Below, one piece after another: positions 38,616 through 50,472 of a stretch of DNA of 64,000 nt (position 1 is the stretch's first letter; every line of letters begins with the position of its first letter). Below the pieces are notes generated by a model that saw nothing but the letters and a program-made list of their open reading frames with translations, searched no databases and was not told the DNA's origin. The stretch lies in the NCBI GenBank assembly GCA_021234155.1, contig JAJEKV010000409.1:124001-188000 (forward strand), given 5' to 3'. The stretch is from Isoetes taiwanensis. Lineage: Eukaryota > Streptophyta > Lycopodiopsida > Isoetales > Isoetaceae. The translations under genes were made by a program, and so were the position numbers.

Positions 38616-39270
38616 TCAAGGACCCACAGGGCTTTGAAAGAGGACGCTATCTTCTTCAATAACCACAATCTGGCAGTGGATTAAGTCAGTATCACATCGG
38701 GCCCTTTCAACCTGGGAGACTATCTCTGGAGACACCTCAACATGGACGGAGGAACCTACAGCACGGGTCACCTCTGCCGGTGTAACAAGGCAGTTGCGAA
38801 TTGAAAAAAAATTCGGATTTGTTGATGTTGTGGAGCTGCTGGGGCTGGGATGATTGCTCTGAGGTCCGTGAGGTCGTTTCCCAAGCGACGGAGCCCCCCT
38901 CCTTTCGGACCTGGCAGTGTCCCAGGTCGGGCCACTTCCAGGGAAGCTTGTCCTGCGTGCTTGATCCATAATCACCGCTGTGCCTGATATGTTAATGCAA
39001 GAAAACACGTTTAGTCTAACCCCGAAACATCCAAATTAAGTTGAAGGTGACAACAGAAGTCGGCGCTTACCTGTGGCGCTTCGAGAGAGCTGATTAAGAA
39101 TACTTCGGCTGTCAATGGAAGACGATGAACTCCAAATTTAAAGGACGAAGGGAATGATGGGTCTGGTGCGACCTGGACAAACCAGATTTCCAAAAGTCTT
39201 CGCCTTAAAGGCCAAATTCTTCCACTGCAGCCGGAGCAGAGACGACCCGAGCCGTTTAGGGGCTAACCGA
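38616..39270 (-). CDS. Small unknown gene on the minus strand, intron in the leader
   Basis: Coding frame on the minus strand from ATG at 38972 or just upstream (MDQARRTSFPGSGPTW) to TGA at 38616, 118 residues. It is rich in Ser, Pro, Thr and Arg at the N-terminus and has a more ordered acidic C-terminus (EVSPEIVSQVERARCD, HCQIVVIEEDSVLF). A probable leader exon ends CGCCACAG/GTAAGCG near 39070, and an acceptor ATATCAG lies near 38983, giving an intron of about 88 bp in the 5' leader. It converges with the two-exon ORF across about 470 bp. No family recognised. It could be a passenger gene of the pogo-like element or an unrelated gene. Confidence 0.4.
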
Positions 39271-39609
39271 TTGAAGAATTAGGAAGGGTTTAAGGAGGTA
39301 GGCTGGAAATTCGGCGAAGGTAGGCCAATTTGGGGACGGTATCCGTTACCCTAGGGCATGATAGCTGGCAACCATGAGGATGTAGGGGGCCTCGGGTATG
39401 GCGAAAACGGTATAAGCGTGAGGCTGCATTGATGCACCCGTCCCCGATTGTGGGAGACTGGCAGACATACATAGGGTTAAGTGGCGTGTCAGGTGGCACA
39501 CTCGGCGTCTTCGCGAGTCCATAAGGCTGGCGACGGCAGGCTCGGGGTATACGCGTATGGGGCTATTAAAATAACGACGGGGGAGCCTAGACCCCCCCCG
39601 GCTCACGAT

Positions 39610-39796
39610 GCTATACCTTCTTAACCTTAGAGATTCTGAAGAAATTTTGTTCTACAATGCTGTAGTTTTGTTTATTAGGTATCCAACACACCTGGCGGAC
39701 GTCTAAGCGCGCAAATGTACCTCGGCTTACAAGAGTTTGCCTCTTAAGTGCGCGAAACATGGCGACACTACCCTACGAATGTCAATCTTTTTAGCA
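39610..39796. other. Spacer, no gene
   Basis: No coding or RNA feature recognised. Confidence 0.5.
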
Positions 39797-39930
39797 GGGT
39801 TGCCTAACCCCCCCTGCACGATTTCCTGCGTTCTGAGCTATGCCACGTGTCGTGCCACGTCGGCTGTTTTCTTTTCTAGCCGTCCGATTCGTTATTTTCT
39901 GATCGTAGGGTCAGGGAAATTAGAAAAGCA
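39797..39930 (+). repeat. Direct repeat R1 (CACGTG-containing)
   Basis: Contains GGGTTGCCTAACCCCCC and GCTATGCCACGTGTCGTGCC followed by ACGTCGGCT. The same string of motifs occurs at 41336-41470 in the same orientation. It holds a G-box CACGTG and lies about 0.6 kb before the first proteasome exon. Confidence 0.8.
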
Positions 39931-40486
39931 AGTATTTGCTGTGGGAGATCTACCAAGCTTTCGTGGTTTCTTTCTTTTCTTCCTGGCCGTTTAGGGCAAG
40001 TGCTGTTGGCGACCGTGTTAGGATGCTGTTCCTTTTTGGAAGTTGATCAAAACTACTATGAATAAAGTATGCGGATCTTGATTCAGACTTTATACTGAGG
40101 AGGAAATGGTAAAAACTACGGCATGAGCAGAGTAAATCTTCCCATTTCGAAAGATCTAACATGACTTGGAAGAATGAGAATCAAGAAATTGAGGATATTG
40201 AAGAAATAGAACATCGGGTTGCAATGCAAAATTTCCCTAAAAATATTATGTTTGAAAATTCAAAGTGGAAATCGTTAAAGCGAGTAAGTTGTACTTACGG
40301 AGAATGCATTTTTTCGTCCTCTCTTTGATGCATTTATATTTCGTGATACTACGGTGTAAAAAGAATTGTAGGGTCTTTTGGTAGGTAGCTCTACCATTTT
40401 CGTTATTATATAGTAGATTGAACCACTTACATTTTTTTTTAAATGCTAGATAGCTTGTTTCTAATTGAGTTCCGGACATGTTGTAG

Positions 40487-41285
40487 GGCGAAGTATGACA
40501 AGGAGTAAATACATTCTTTCCGAAGGTAGACTGTTTCAAGTGGAGTATGCCATTGAGGCAATTAAGGTATAACTTCTATTCGCATATGTAAGATAAGATA
40601 AATTGCCAACTTGGTGTACATTGGAATGAGCTTCTTCGAATGTATCCATTCGTACACTTACCCCCATTAGTACATCCAGGCGCAATAGTTTAGCCATGAT
40701 TTCTTGGGTTATAACTTCGGCTTTCCCGCATGCATATAACTTCTGTGCTTCCTGCATGCATAAGATTCTTACATGATGCTAATAAGATGCCCGACTTGGA
40801 ACACGCTTTACGGAACAATTCTTTAAAACTCTCTTTGTCATTTGTGTGCACATGTATATTCGATTCTGTTAATTTTGGAGATCATTCGACCCGATTCATT
40901 GTATTGTTGATTTTGCTAATTGCGAAATTTATATGCGGTTTGGGGACATACTTATGTTTTTATCCTTTGTTGATGCATACAAGCTATTCATAAATGCATT
41001 TTTTCTGCAGCTTTGGTTCAACAAAGAGGGAGGCTCGAGAAGCGAAACAAGGAGTTGTCCTTGCGGTGGAAAAGTGAATAACTTCCCCCTTGATGGTTGG
41101 TATTTTCTCGCAGTTTTCTTAAGCCAAAGACACGTTGGCGTTTTATTAAATCTTTTTTTACATCTTGCGGGAGCCAAAGAGTGTTGAAAAGATCATGGAA
41201 ATTGATGAACATATTGGTCGGCTATGAGTGGTGGTCTCCGGCGGATGCTCGTACTTTAGTTGAACATGCTCGTGTTGAGACACAG
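40487..41285 (+). pseudogene. PAE: Proteasome subunit alpha type-5 fragment with introns
   Basis: Three exon-like blocks in family order. At 40487-40566: YDK.. then EGRLFQVEYAIEAIK with a GTATAAC donor, the hallmark N-terminal motif of alpha subunits. At 41011 to about 41096: QGVVLAVEK.ITSPL after a CTGCAG acceptor. At about 41171-41285: VEKIMEIDEHIG and ADARTLVEHARVETQ with a GTATAT donor, diagnostic for alpha-5. Introns are kept, so it is a copied genomic fragment, not a processed pseudogene. Small indels break the first and third blocks and a TGA replaces a residue after VEK. The remaining exons of this roughly 237-residue protein are absent. Confidence 0.88.
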
Positions 41286-41335
41286 GTATATATGTTCTCG
41301 GTTAGCTCGCATTACGCTAGTTTTTTTTTTTATTT

Positions 41336-41470
41336 ATTTAGGGGTTGCCTAACCCCCCCGATTTCTGCATTACTAGCTATGCCACGTGTCATGCCACGTC
41401 GGCTCTTTTAATTTCAACCATTAGATTTTTATTTCAGACCGGACGACCCACTTAAAATTAGAAACTCCTT
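41336..41470 (+). repeat. Direct repeat R2, second copy of R1
   Basis: GGGGTTGCCTAACCCCCC, then GCTATGCCACGTGTCATGCC and ACGTCGGCT, then a weaker match to about 41470. It lies immediately after the proteasome fragment and before the armadillo fragment. Confidence 0.8.
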
Positions 41471-42082
41471 GAAAATCACTTCTCCTCTTCTCCGACCATC
41501 CCGATTCCCTCCTCTGCTTCTGCTTGCTCGACCCAGGCAGCTCGCCTTTGAATCCTTCTAGTCTTTTGTGCGTTTGTCATTCGAGCAGTAACCTGATGCC
41601 ACATGTTCCGGTTCAAGAAGAAGTTAGCGCAACAACGATTTCACTAGCCGCCTCCTTGTCGATTTGGAGCTGGTCTTTTCAGGCTTATCCTTGGTTGGTT
41701 TAGAACCACAAGAAGCAAAAGCCCATCTCCCATTTATGAAGAAAGGGCGCAGAAAATGAAGAAGAAACAGTCCGCCTGAGGTATTCAATCGACAATAAGG
41801 TAAAATTGCCCGTTCTTAATAGTTAACTGCTTCTTTTAATTAAGTTAAAGGGTTTTACAACAACTCAAAATGTATGCAGACAGAAACCATGTCAGAGTGT
41901 CCTTCTAATCACAAAACTTTAACCAACATAAGACACGCGGAACACCATGCTAAACAAGGTATGGTCGAGCATTTTAATCTCATCTTTATTTTTCTCACCA
42001 TTTGCGTACTGTAAGGGAAGCCATTGTAATATTTGGCAATTAGCACTCTTTCCTTTTTAAAACTGATGGGCATCAATGAGCT

Positions 42083-42549
42083 TGTTAAAAATAAATGCTT
42101 TGAAGGTCATTGCTAAATTAGCAGCTGAAGGTATTCCTCGCTGTATGTTTTGGGAACTGATTGCAAAAGTAATTAATGCCGTAACTCTGACTCTGTTATA
42201 TTTGAGTATGAAGAAAGAAACCAGGATAGAATTATCTTGGCAGGGGATTTAGACTTTCAATTGGGAATTTAGCGCGGTTCTAAAGGGGACTCAGGACAAA
42301 GTGTGGCTGTGGCTACTGGTGTTTGCGCTAATATTTTTGCAAATGGTATATTTTTGTCCATTGATATTTCTTTATCACTTATGATGTCTAGTCTTTTCAA
42401 CTAAAGTTTTCTACATTCTACAGAGAAACTTAGGAAAAGACTTGTTAAGAAAGGAGCGCTGGATGTTCTTCTAGAACATTTGGGTAACCTTCAGGATGAG
42501 CAGACTCTGTGGGCAGCTTGCACTGGAATTGCCAATTTTACTTCAAATG
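42083..42549 (+). pseudogene. Armadillo-repeat gene fragment with introns
   Basis: Exon at 42273-42345 (GDSGQSVAVATGVCANIF) and exon at 42424-42549 (KRLVKKGALDVLLEHL, DEQTLWAACTGIANFTSN) join in phase through a GTATAT donor and a CTACAG acceptor, splitting a GAG codon. An earlier block near 42083-42118 reads ALKVIAKLAAEG. Helical repeats of this kind (GALDVLLEHL...TLWAACTGIANF) are typical of armadillo proteins; the particular gene is not identified. These two exons are free of stops, so this piece is less decayed than the proteasome fragment, but no start, stop or further repeats were found. Confidence 0.6.
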
Positions 42550-43984
42550 GTAATGCAATTTGGTTTCACAGTTCATAGTAGTAACATAGACATTGTGTAC
42601 CAAGTAGTTTGGTCAAGTGCTTTGTTAACAAGACCTTGTTGGTATTTTGAATTTCCATCTCATAACCTTGCTCGAATATAACATATAACTCAGGACTGAA
42701 CCATGGCAGAAACAAATCAACTACTTCCTGTACAAAAAGATATTATCTCTCTCGTAGTGAAGACAACAAAGCAAAGCAGAGATGCATGAACTTTTTAAAC
42801 TACAGCAGGTGCCATTGTGATCTTATGTGGCTTGATGCATTTAATATTACATTTCCTTCTTGTATTTAGTGAAGACAACAAAGCGAAGCAGAGGTGTGCG
42901 AACTCTTTGGACTGCAGGCATTTAACATTACCTTCTTTTCTTGTATTTTTGTTCAGATCATGATCTCCAGCATCACTTTGCCTCCACATAAGTCAATATC
43001 TAGCTCTCTTTCTATTACCTGCAATAAAAGTTTTCCTGCTAATCTTCATGCTTACTAACCTTTGCCTATAGGATTTTTGAAAAGCCAATACAAGGATGGT
43101 AATTGTATCTTTGTCAAACAAAAGGCCATTGTTATCTGGATCCATCATTAACAAGATTGTAAGCTTTCATCTTCCGGTCTTAACAGTCTCGATTACTCAC
43201 TTTTTTTTAGATTCAACATATGGTCAATCTATTTTGGCTCACATTTAATTTCTTATTTAGTGACGGTTTGTTAATATTGCCATTACTGCTTGGCTGTCAT
43301 ACGTCGAAGTCAACTTATGCCAAAGAGTTCTCTAAATATTGGCAGGTTAGTTCCGAATTTCGCTTCATGTGATCTTTGGCTTCAATAGCATGGTCTTATT
43401 ATGTTTTGATTAAGAATCCAAATGTTGTGCAGCATGTAAGTATATGTTGGAGAAATCTGCCTCAAATTGCAACTTGTTTCCTTATTTTGACAATTCTAAA
43501 TACTTTATCTGCGGTCCATGTTTGCTAAAGAGCCATTAAAAATCTTAAGAGTTTGTGTTATTCTTTCGCATTATGGACACGTATTGTTCTGGAAGTTGGT
43601 TGCAGCACAGGCAGAATACTAAGGTTGGTTGACATATCCTTGCAAAGTAAACTGCCCAGATATGAACAATAGCTACGCTTTGCAATTGCTTTTAATTGTA
43701 AAAGAAGAAAAGATTTATATTATGCATATCTGTTTACAAACAGGATAATTCGGTTTGAAAATATTACCAAACCACCTATTCAAAGACTGTTCCAAGCTGG
43801 CTAAACTACAAATTGTGAAAACTATGCTTGTCATATAAGGTAGGAGATATTGCATTTTTCATTTATATTGCATTTTTCATTTTATGTTTTTAGACAGTGT
43901 TTACCAATAAGAAATGGCTCACGCTCATTCATGAGTTAATTTTCCTTTAACTACCATGTGCTGTGGTCATCCAACTTGCTTGTG

Positions 43985-44060
43985 GACGATAGCCATCTAT
44001 TTGTATCTTCTAGTTGATTTTAGACGATAGCCATCTATTTGCATCTTCCGGTTGATTGTT
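43985..44060 (+). repeat. 38-bp tandem duplication
   Basis: GACGATAGCCATCTATTTG and the following TTGATT block occur twice, starting at 43985 and 44023, with a few differences. Confidence 0.88.
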
Positions 44061-44940
44061 ACATTAACAAGAATTAAACTTTAGAAATCCTAATTGTTAG
44101 AGAAGTCAGATCTCATTTGTTGCTTTATACTATTGGCACATCGTCTTGAATTTCCTATGGTTGGAAACAATGATGGTAAAGATTCAACTGGTGCCCCCCA
44201 TATTCCGCTTATTTTGAGAAGGATTGACTATAAAGTATGTCCTTGAGATGTGCATTGATTTTTGTGCATGCAAGGCATCATAGCTCCAAACTTGGTAGAT
44301 ACCCTTCAATGTCCATGTATGAACTCAATGGTACGAATGCCTCCATGGTGATAAGTGGTGTGGTAAGCTTTGCATCACTGTCTCGACACCAGATGCCCTG
44401 TCCATATCATCCAGATGCCCTGACCATACTCAACACCTCCCCAACACCTCTTCAACCTTTTATCTTTCTTTCGTGCAAAACACGAATTATGCAGCATGCA
44501 TTAGTTGATTACCAACATGAAGCTATCCCGTTTGGAGGTTGCTTGCTTTCAAGCCATCCGTGCACTAGATAACCACCATGTATCTGAGTTGCTTCAAAAA
44601 ATACAATCTTGTTTACAACGTTAAAAATTAAAGAAATTATTGGTAAACATTAGAAAATAAAGAAATTGTTTGTAATCGGATAACAAAGTATTGGAAGGCA
44701 AGTTGTAGGGGCATTTAGGGAACATGAAATTAGCCACTTGAAATCATTTAAAGCATTTTTGTTTTTTGCTTCATTTTTGTATTTAGATGAACTTGCAATG
44801 CCTTGTTTGCTTGCTTTATCAACATGCAATAAGGTAATTACTATATAGGTTATATTAACCATGATAAATGTCAATCCCCGTCATATCAAAAAGCAACTTC
44901 ACACACAATCGTATTAGAGCGTAGAAGCTATTTTCTATGC

Positions 44941-45130
44941 GCATTCTGCCCACCTTACTAATATTAGTAAGGAGGCTAGATTTGAATACAAACCACATAT
45001 CTCTCAATAGTTTCTTTACTCCAAAGGCACCAATAGAGCATTCTACCTACCTTACTAATCATATTAGTAAGGATGCTAGACTTAAAACATACCACATATC
45101 TCTCAATAGCTGGTTTAGTACAAAGGCGTA
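44941..45130 (+). repeat. 97-bp tandem duplication carrying a palindrome
   Basis: Units start at 44941 and 45038 and share GCATTCT, CCACATATCTCTCAATAG and CAAAGGC. Each contains CCTTACTAAT/ATTAGTAAGG; in the first unit this is a perfect 20-bp palindrome (44953-44972), in the second it is split by three bases. Confidence 0.9.
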
Positions 45131-45190
45131 GGTACAACGATTCTCACCTTTCTATTTGGAATCGAATAATTGCACCCCATCCTTTGCCCC

Positions 45191-45245
45191 AAGCCTGCAT
45201 TTTTGCACACTTTGCTGCAATTCTAGCTATGCCACATGTCTCAAA
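45191..45245 (+). repeat. Partial third copy of the R1/R2 repeat
   Basis: CTGCAATTCTAGCTATGCCACATGTC matches the core of R1/R2 (CTGC..TCT..GCTATGCCACGTGTC), but the CCTAACCCCCC part is only vaguely present and the second CACGTC is missing. Confidence 0.4.
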
Positions 45246-45437
45246 CATTAGATCTCCTAATTTTTGAATCCATGGCTAGGAAAAATAGAAGACCTATTTC
45301 CTGAACCTTGACAAATACTTGGACGATTCCCCCCCCCCCTTGCCTAGTCTCATTTTGTTTTAAATCTTCTGCGTTGTTGAAGCTATGGTCCCTTTCATAG
45401 AATTGTGGGATTTTCTAGGATTTAACAAGAATTGATA

Positions 45438-45600
45438 ATGGGCGCAGGAGGATCAAGTCATAGACACGAAGACCAAATTGGTCATCAGTGTCTTAGACGC
45501 TTCAAAACTTGTGGTAATCCCCACTTTGTCGTACGAGGGCGAACCGTACATTTCCAAGACGCCGTCGCAACGCGGATTCTCCCTAGCAGGGACCCAATAA
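45438..45600 (+). pseudogene. Unrecognised GC-richer coding-like fragment
   Basis: An open stretch starting ATGGGCGCAGGAGG at 45438 and free of stops for over 150 bp, in DNA clearly richer in GC than its surroundings. Two frames are open (HEDQIGHQCLRRF or TKLVISVLDASKLVVIPTL), and the second looks more like a real protein. It lies just after the partial R repeat and just before LINE B. Family not recognised. Confidence 0.25.
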
Positions 45601-45649
45601 GGGGTGCACGAAGTAAGATTCAAATATTAACACATTGCCGCTTATTTTG

Positions 45650-47729
45650 ACATGATTGTGTTGTGGGGTTTGTGGAGTTCACATGCTTTAACCATAAGGC
45701 TTTGGCCCTTAAATGCCATTCTTGTACACTTCGAAAGTGCATTGACTTATTGGTGCGTCAGGGGTGCCCTTTGGCACCATTTTTGTTTACGATTGTGGCG
45801 GAGGCACTGTCTCAGTTGTTTTTGGCTGCAGTGGAGGAGGGGGTGGTGGATGGGCTTCGGATGCAGGATGGTAGTCAGCAGATTATTAACCAGTTCGCCG
45901 ATGACACTTTTCTCTTCTTGGTGGCAGAAGAGAGGAATTTATGGAATGTGAAGGGTTCTTCGGATACTTTCTCCTTGGCCTCGTGCATTCTTCCGAATTG
46001 GGGTAAATGTCTCGCATTATGGGCCCGATTGACTCGCCTCCCCTTGTTTGGCTCTATTCCCTTGGAAGGTGCTTCCAGGTAATGTGTGTACTAAGCTGTT
46101 GGGAATTCCCTTTGGAGGGGATGTTTCCATGGGGAGGGTGAGGGATGAGATTTTGGGGGTTGCGTAAAACACCTCAATTGGTGGAAGGGTAGCAAGTTGT
46201 CCATGGCGTGTAGGGATCACTATTGCCAAGTCAAGACTTTGTAGCACTCATGTGTATACAACATCTGCGATGTTAGCTCCCGAGGGTAAGATATGTGCTT
46301 TGGATAAGATTGTTCAAATTTTGTGTGGGGCGGGATGATGAAGGGCGGTTGTTAAAGTGGCTTGGTGGAAGTGTCTCCCCCGGGAGGATGGGGGCTTGGC
46401 CATTTCGGATTTGGCAATCGCATAGTAAGGTGTTGGTCTCTAAGTTTATTTGGAGCATTCTCCGCAGATGGAGCATCTTCTCCTCAAAAGCAGACTATTG
46501 TGGCAATCTCTTCGCCATTGTGTGGCATTTGGAAAGTCGCTCAGGCATGTACGGTTGCTGCCCCGGGTAATTGTTGTATGGTCTCCGGCTTTCCCACATG
46601 CGCCCCTTTTCTCACGGGGTGTTATGGGTTTGGGATCACGTGCGTGTGCTCTTCCAGCCTAGATTATGCCTCAGTTTATCACCACTCTTCTCCTTTCTTG
46701 TGGGTTCCTCTACCTCCTGCGTTTTTTGCCCTTGGTCGCCATCATGCATGCTCGGACGCAGTTCGTTGGAGGCGAGAAGCCGCGGCTCACCTTGGAGGAT
46801 TGGTATTGGGATGGTCGGCTAGCTTCGTGGGAGTTCTTTCGAGCTCGCCGCCTGAAGGGCAGTGGACAGGGCTATCACGGGAACAAGTGTATGAGGGAGT
46901 GTTCCGCTACATATACCTATAGTCCCTCGGGGTGATGTGGTGGTGCGGGTTTGGAAGGTTCATCCGTGATGTTGTATCTTCTTGTTTTGTGCGGTCTTGT
47001 TACCGGGTGTTGGCTATTCATGACACTCGCCCTTCTGTGCAAGTGGTCTCCGCAGCCTTCCTGTGGGGTTCTCGATGGCGCTCGGTTTGGGACGCGGACA
47101 TGGAGCTCACTTCCCCCAAGGTTCGGGTGCTTATGTGGCAGTGGTGCACTGCCCTCGTGGTGAATGTCCTTGTGAGTCGGGCTTTTTAGGTCGGTGTGAG
47201 CCCTCTTTGCCCTTGTTGTGGCCTTCATCGTGAGACCGTGGAGCATTGTCCGTTTTATGCCCTCATTTGCGTGTTGCCGGGATTGGGTCGTGGCTCTGCT
47301 TTCGTGAGATTGAATAGCCAACAATTGCCGCTTCATGTGTATCTCGGTGTTTGGTCGCCAGACGGCAGTTAAAGCCTTGCATCCGGGCGCGGGCTTGGTT
47401 GGTGTGGTTGATTTGGGAAGCGGCAAGGTTGTGGATCTTTGAGGGATTCAAAGCCACTGCAAGCCTCTCCGGGATTCCTCGACTCGTGTACAAGCTATTT
47501 CAAAGCTTTTGGTGTTCCTGGATTAGTAGAGCTAAGTTTTCCATTTGGCTGACTTCTTGGGTGTGGTAGATGGTGATGGTCAGTTTGTACAGCAGTAGAG
47601 TTGCAGTTGTTGTGGAGTGTCGAGGTATCACTGTCTCTTTGGGGCAGTTCTCCTTCCTCCTCACTTGCTTTGTAACATTACCATTCTTTTAATATATTGC
47701 TGACACAGTTCTTCAAAAAAAAAAAAAAT
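45650..47729 (+). mobile_element. L1-type LINE, copy B, 5'-truncated
   Basis: Starts inside the RT domain: RQGCPLAPFLFTIVAEAL and INQFADDTFLFLVA (45760-45925), the latter holding the catalytic FADD box. Downstream is the connector region and near the 3' end a zf-RVT motif CPCCGLHRETVEHCPFY (about 47200-47255). The tail is poly(A) at 47716-47729, preceded by a 3' UTR that matches LINE A (TTGCTTTGTAACATTACC). Frame changes break the ORF several times. No clear target duplication was found. At about 46690 it retains the intact sequence that LINE C interrupts in copy A. Confidence 0.88.
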
Positions 47730-48539
47730 ACTTGGAATATACTTGATATTCTTCTCTATTTTGTATAGGGTAAAGCATCTCTAGTGCTAATACCTTTTTG
47801 ATTTACATCTTTAAACCTTCTATGTGTATTACTAGCTCTAATGATCAGTCTTTTTCCTCTTAGCCATTCACTGAGATCTGTATCTTCATTGGCATTCCTT
47901 CTCCTTATGTGTATAATTCCTGTTCGCTCACAATTTCATTTGGCATCATATCAAACCAGTAATGGGAAGTTAACGCGCAAATCTTAAATGTCCGTAGTAT
48001 TTTTCAATGGAATTCAAGCCTTTGCAGGCATACTAGTACGCTCCGATATAAGGGAAAAAAAAAACCCTTAAGAAGGTTACCGCCAAACTTCAAATTACCA
48101 CGATCAAAATTCTAACGCAAACCCAACTGCCTAGCCTTCTTCCCAACCCTGCAATTCTGCTAGTTTTTTTTTATTGCATGACAATCCCGTGGATAATAAT
48201 TCTTTGATTGGAAACTTAAAGTGTTCTACTTTGCTATAAATCGCCAAGCTTTTCTTATTGAAGAGCCACAAGAATCGACAAGAATCTATGTATAATTTCT
48301 AGACATGCACAATTAGATGCCGCATAGCTTTTCACGATCGCATCATGTAACTTTTTGTATTATACCTTGGAATGCATATTTGATTTTTGGACATGCTTTA
48401 TGCAACAGGGATGTGAATTACACTTGGAGTGGCGTGCACTTAGTATTTATTCTCTCACACAACGTAAGTAAGCTCAGGTTTCTTCTTCTCACATTCAGGT
48501 ATTGCAAACATGTTTTATGCTTCTTGCCAGGCTCTAACT
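47730..48539. other. Non-coding spacer
   Basis: No gene supported. A vague likeness to the R1/R2 repeat near 48130-48170 (ACTGCCTAGCC, CTGCAATTCT) is too weak to call. Confidence 0.45.
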
Positions 48540-48883
48540 AGATAATTTGCCAGTATATGTTATGCTCCACCGGATTCCCGTATCTGTTAAGGCCAATCAA
48601 TGTGCACGGAGATGAGGCAATGGGCGCAGCTGGAGGGTTTTGTAAGAATTTGCAATTCAAATTCAATGTTTGGTCCGAGCTGGGAGCCAACGCTTGCAGC
48701 CAACGCTTTGGTATAGGTCCAAGGTCAACAAACGTATAGGATTGGTACAATTCGCCAAAGGGGGAGCTTGCAATGATAGAAGGTGCTTGGGGTATCAGGC
48801 AAATGAATGATCAATCGGTGAGGTCAGGCTTGCATCCGATCATATCCAGATCTGCAATAGGGTTCTCTTACTTCAAAGTTCAG
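48540..48883 (+). pseudogene. Exon-like block of an unrecognised gene
   Basis: From 48740 (after a TATAG acceptor) to 48883 (CAG/GTCCCT donor) the frame is open for 48 codons with protein-like content (DWYNSPKGELAMIEGAWGIR, SAIGFSYFKVQ). A preceding open stretch at 48557-48730 may be an earlier exon. All on the plus strand, like the fragments at 40-45 kb. Family not recognised. Confidence 0.3.
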
Positions 48884-50472
48884 GTCCCTAAATCCTTATG
48901 TTTCTTCTGTCTTGTATCAGGATGAAGAACACAGCCATGTCTAACCGTATGTTCATGATCAATTGAGAAAACCCTTATGTCTTCTACTCTTTTTTCTGAT
49001 CACCTATGCATATTCTCAAGAAATCAGCTTCTGTTTCAGTTCATTTGATGCTTCTTCAAACCTACTATTACAGGAGACTCTACATTGAGTAAAGGAAGCA
49101 TAGAGATAACTAAAGACTCTGCAGGCCACTTGAGTGAACACAATACATTCGGATGATGCACGTTTTATGTATCTGCTGATTGCAGTAGGCAAGGACAGTG
49201 TTAATCAATACAACATAAAATTTGTAGTGGAGTGCCACAAAATGATTGAGCACCTGATGTAAGAAGAAGTGATTGCAGATTGTCATAGAACTCGCAAAAA
49301 TACTACTATATCTATTGTCTAAGCTTCAAAGGTAGCAGGACATGGAACAAACAGGGTGCTTTTTCAATTTTTGTCATCGAGTCTATGGCTTCATCATTCA
49401 TTTCCCTAACCATTTTCACGTTTGCAGCTATGTTTGTAGCTGTGAGACTGAAAGCATTTGAGGCTTATTTCTAGCACAAAATTTCTGATACATTTGTGGG
49501 CAACAGAATAGAAATTCTAGCAGCTGATTCAATTGTGTCATATCATGAATGTAAGCTCTTGCAAACTTCCCGTTTCTTGCTTTTGAATTGATCTAAGTTT
49601 AATGTTCCAGTTTAGTATTTTGTGTTAGATTCAATATTTTTTTAACTTGTGCATGTGCAACTAGTACTCCATAAGAGGTAACAGATTTTAATTTCATTTT
49701 ATAGAGACAGGCAATGGGTGAGTGTTTGAGCCCAACTAAACTAGAGCTCGGGTTTCCTCCATCCATTTCTGCCAGAGGTGGCTGGACATGTGATTAAGCA
49801 TTCAGTTGGTTTGCTGGACAAAGTTAATGCTTTCCACTGCAAGAAGAAGCATAGGCTGCTTAAAATATCATTGTTTCTGTCGATGTTGTGGCAAAGGTGG
49901 GCCAGGACTTCTAATACTTTGATTTCTTTTGGCTAAATGACTTTAGGATCTTTATTTTCATTCTATTTCATTGGATTGCGATATAGAAACAGAAGCTTGA
50001 AAATAGCTTTTTTTGTGTGCACCTGGTACCAATTCTATGCAGCATCTGGAAGGAAGCTAATGCAATCAAATGATCAAGGAGCAACGGTGGAACTCTTATA
50101 TAACGGGTACTATATCTATTTAACCCCTAGACTTAGGAAGTAACATTTTTTCTGTAAATTTTGTTGCTCATGCCATTTGAAGCTCGACCAGCGTGCTTAG
50201 GCATGTCCCTGTTCTTTGTTTATTAGTGTACAGATGGAAAGATAGCTTTTGTGCCACCTCATTGGGTCAATATAGAATAAATTTGCAATCCCGTCTGGAA
50301 ATAAGTCTGACCTAGCCTAGAAGCCTTTATAATCTATTAAAAGACTACATTCTGCTTAGATCCTCATGGAATTGATTGTTCTCATGTTGAGCAGATAACT
50401 CAAAGCAAATTATTGGGAAAACTGATATAAGATGCGACAATTGTAATCTAAAGGAATTAGCTTTCCATATAA
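48884..50472. other. No supported gene
   Basis: AT-rich sequence with only short open frames on both strands. Confidence 0.5.

Larger units (their letters stand above)
34808..39609 (+). mobile_element. pogo/Tigger-like DNA transposon region (edges tentative)
   Basis: A GC-richer block holds a pogo-like transposase, a downstream two-exon ORF and a small gene on the opposite strand. Both flanks are GC-rich with subterminal repeats. The short inverted match ATCGTGA (34808-34814) / TCACGAT (39603-39609) and the facing C-run/G-run blocks at 34845 and 39575 suggest ends near these points, but no TA or other target duplication could be confirmed. The borders may be wrong by some hundred bases. Confidence 0.4.
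42550..45190. other. AT-rich DNA, no supported gene
   Basis: Many short stretches flanked by GT and AG could be further worn exons (for example near 43090-43160 and 44160-44230) but none shows a family motif. It contains small tandem duplications at 43985-44060 and 44941-45130. Confidence 0.45.
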
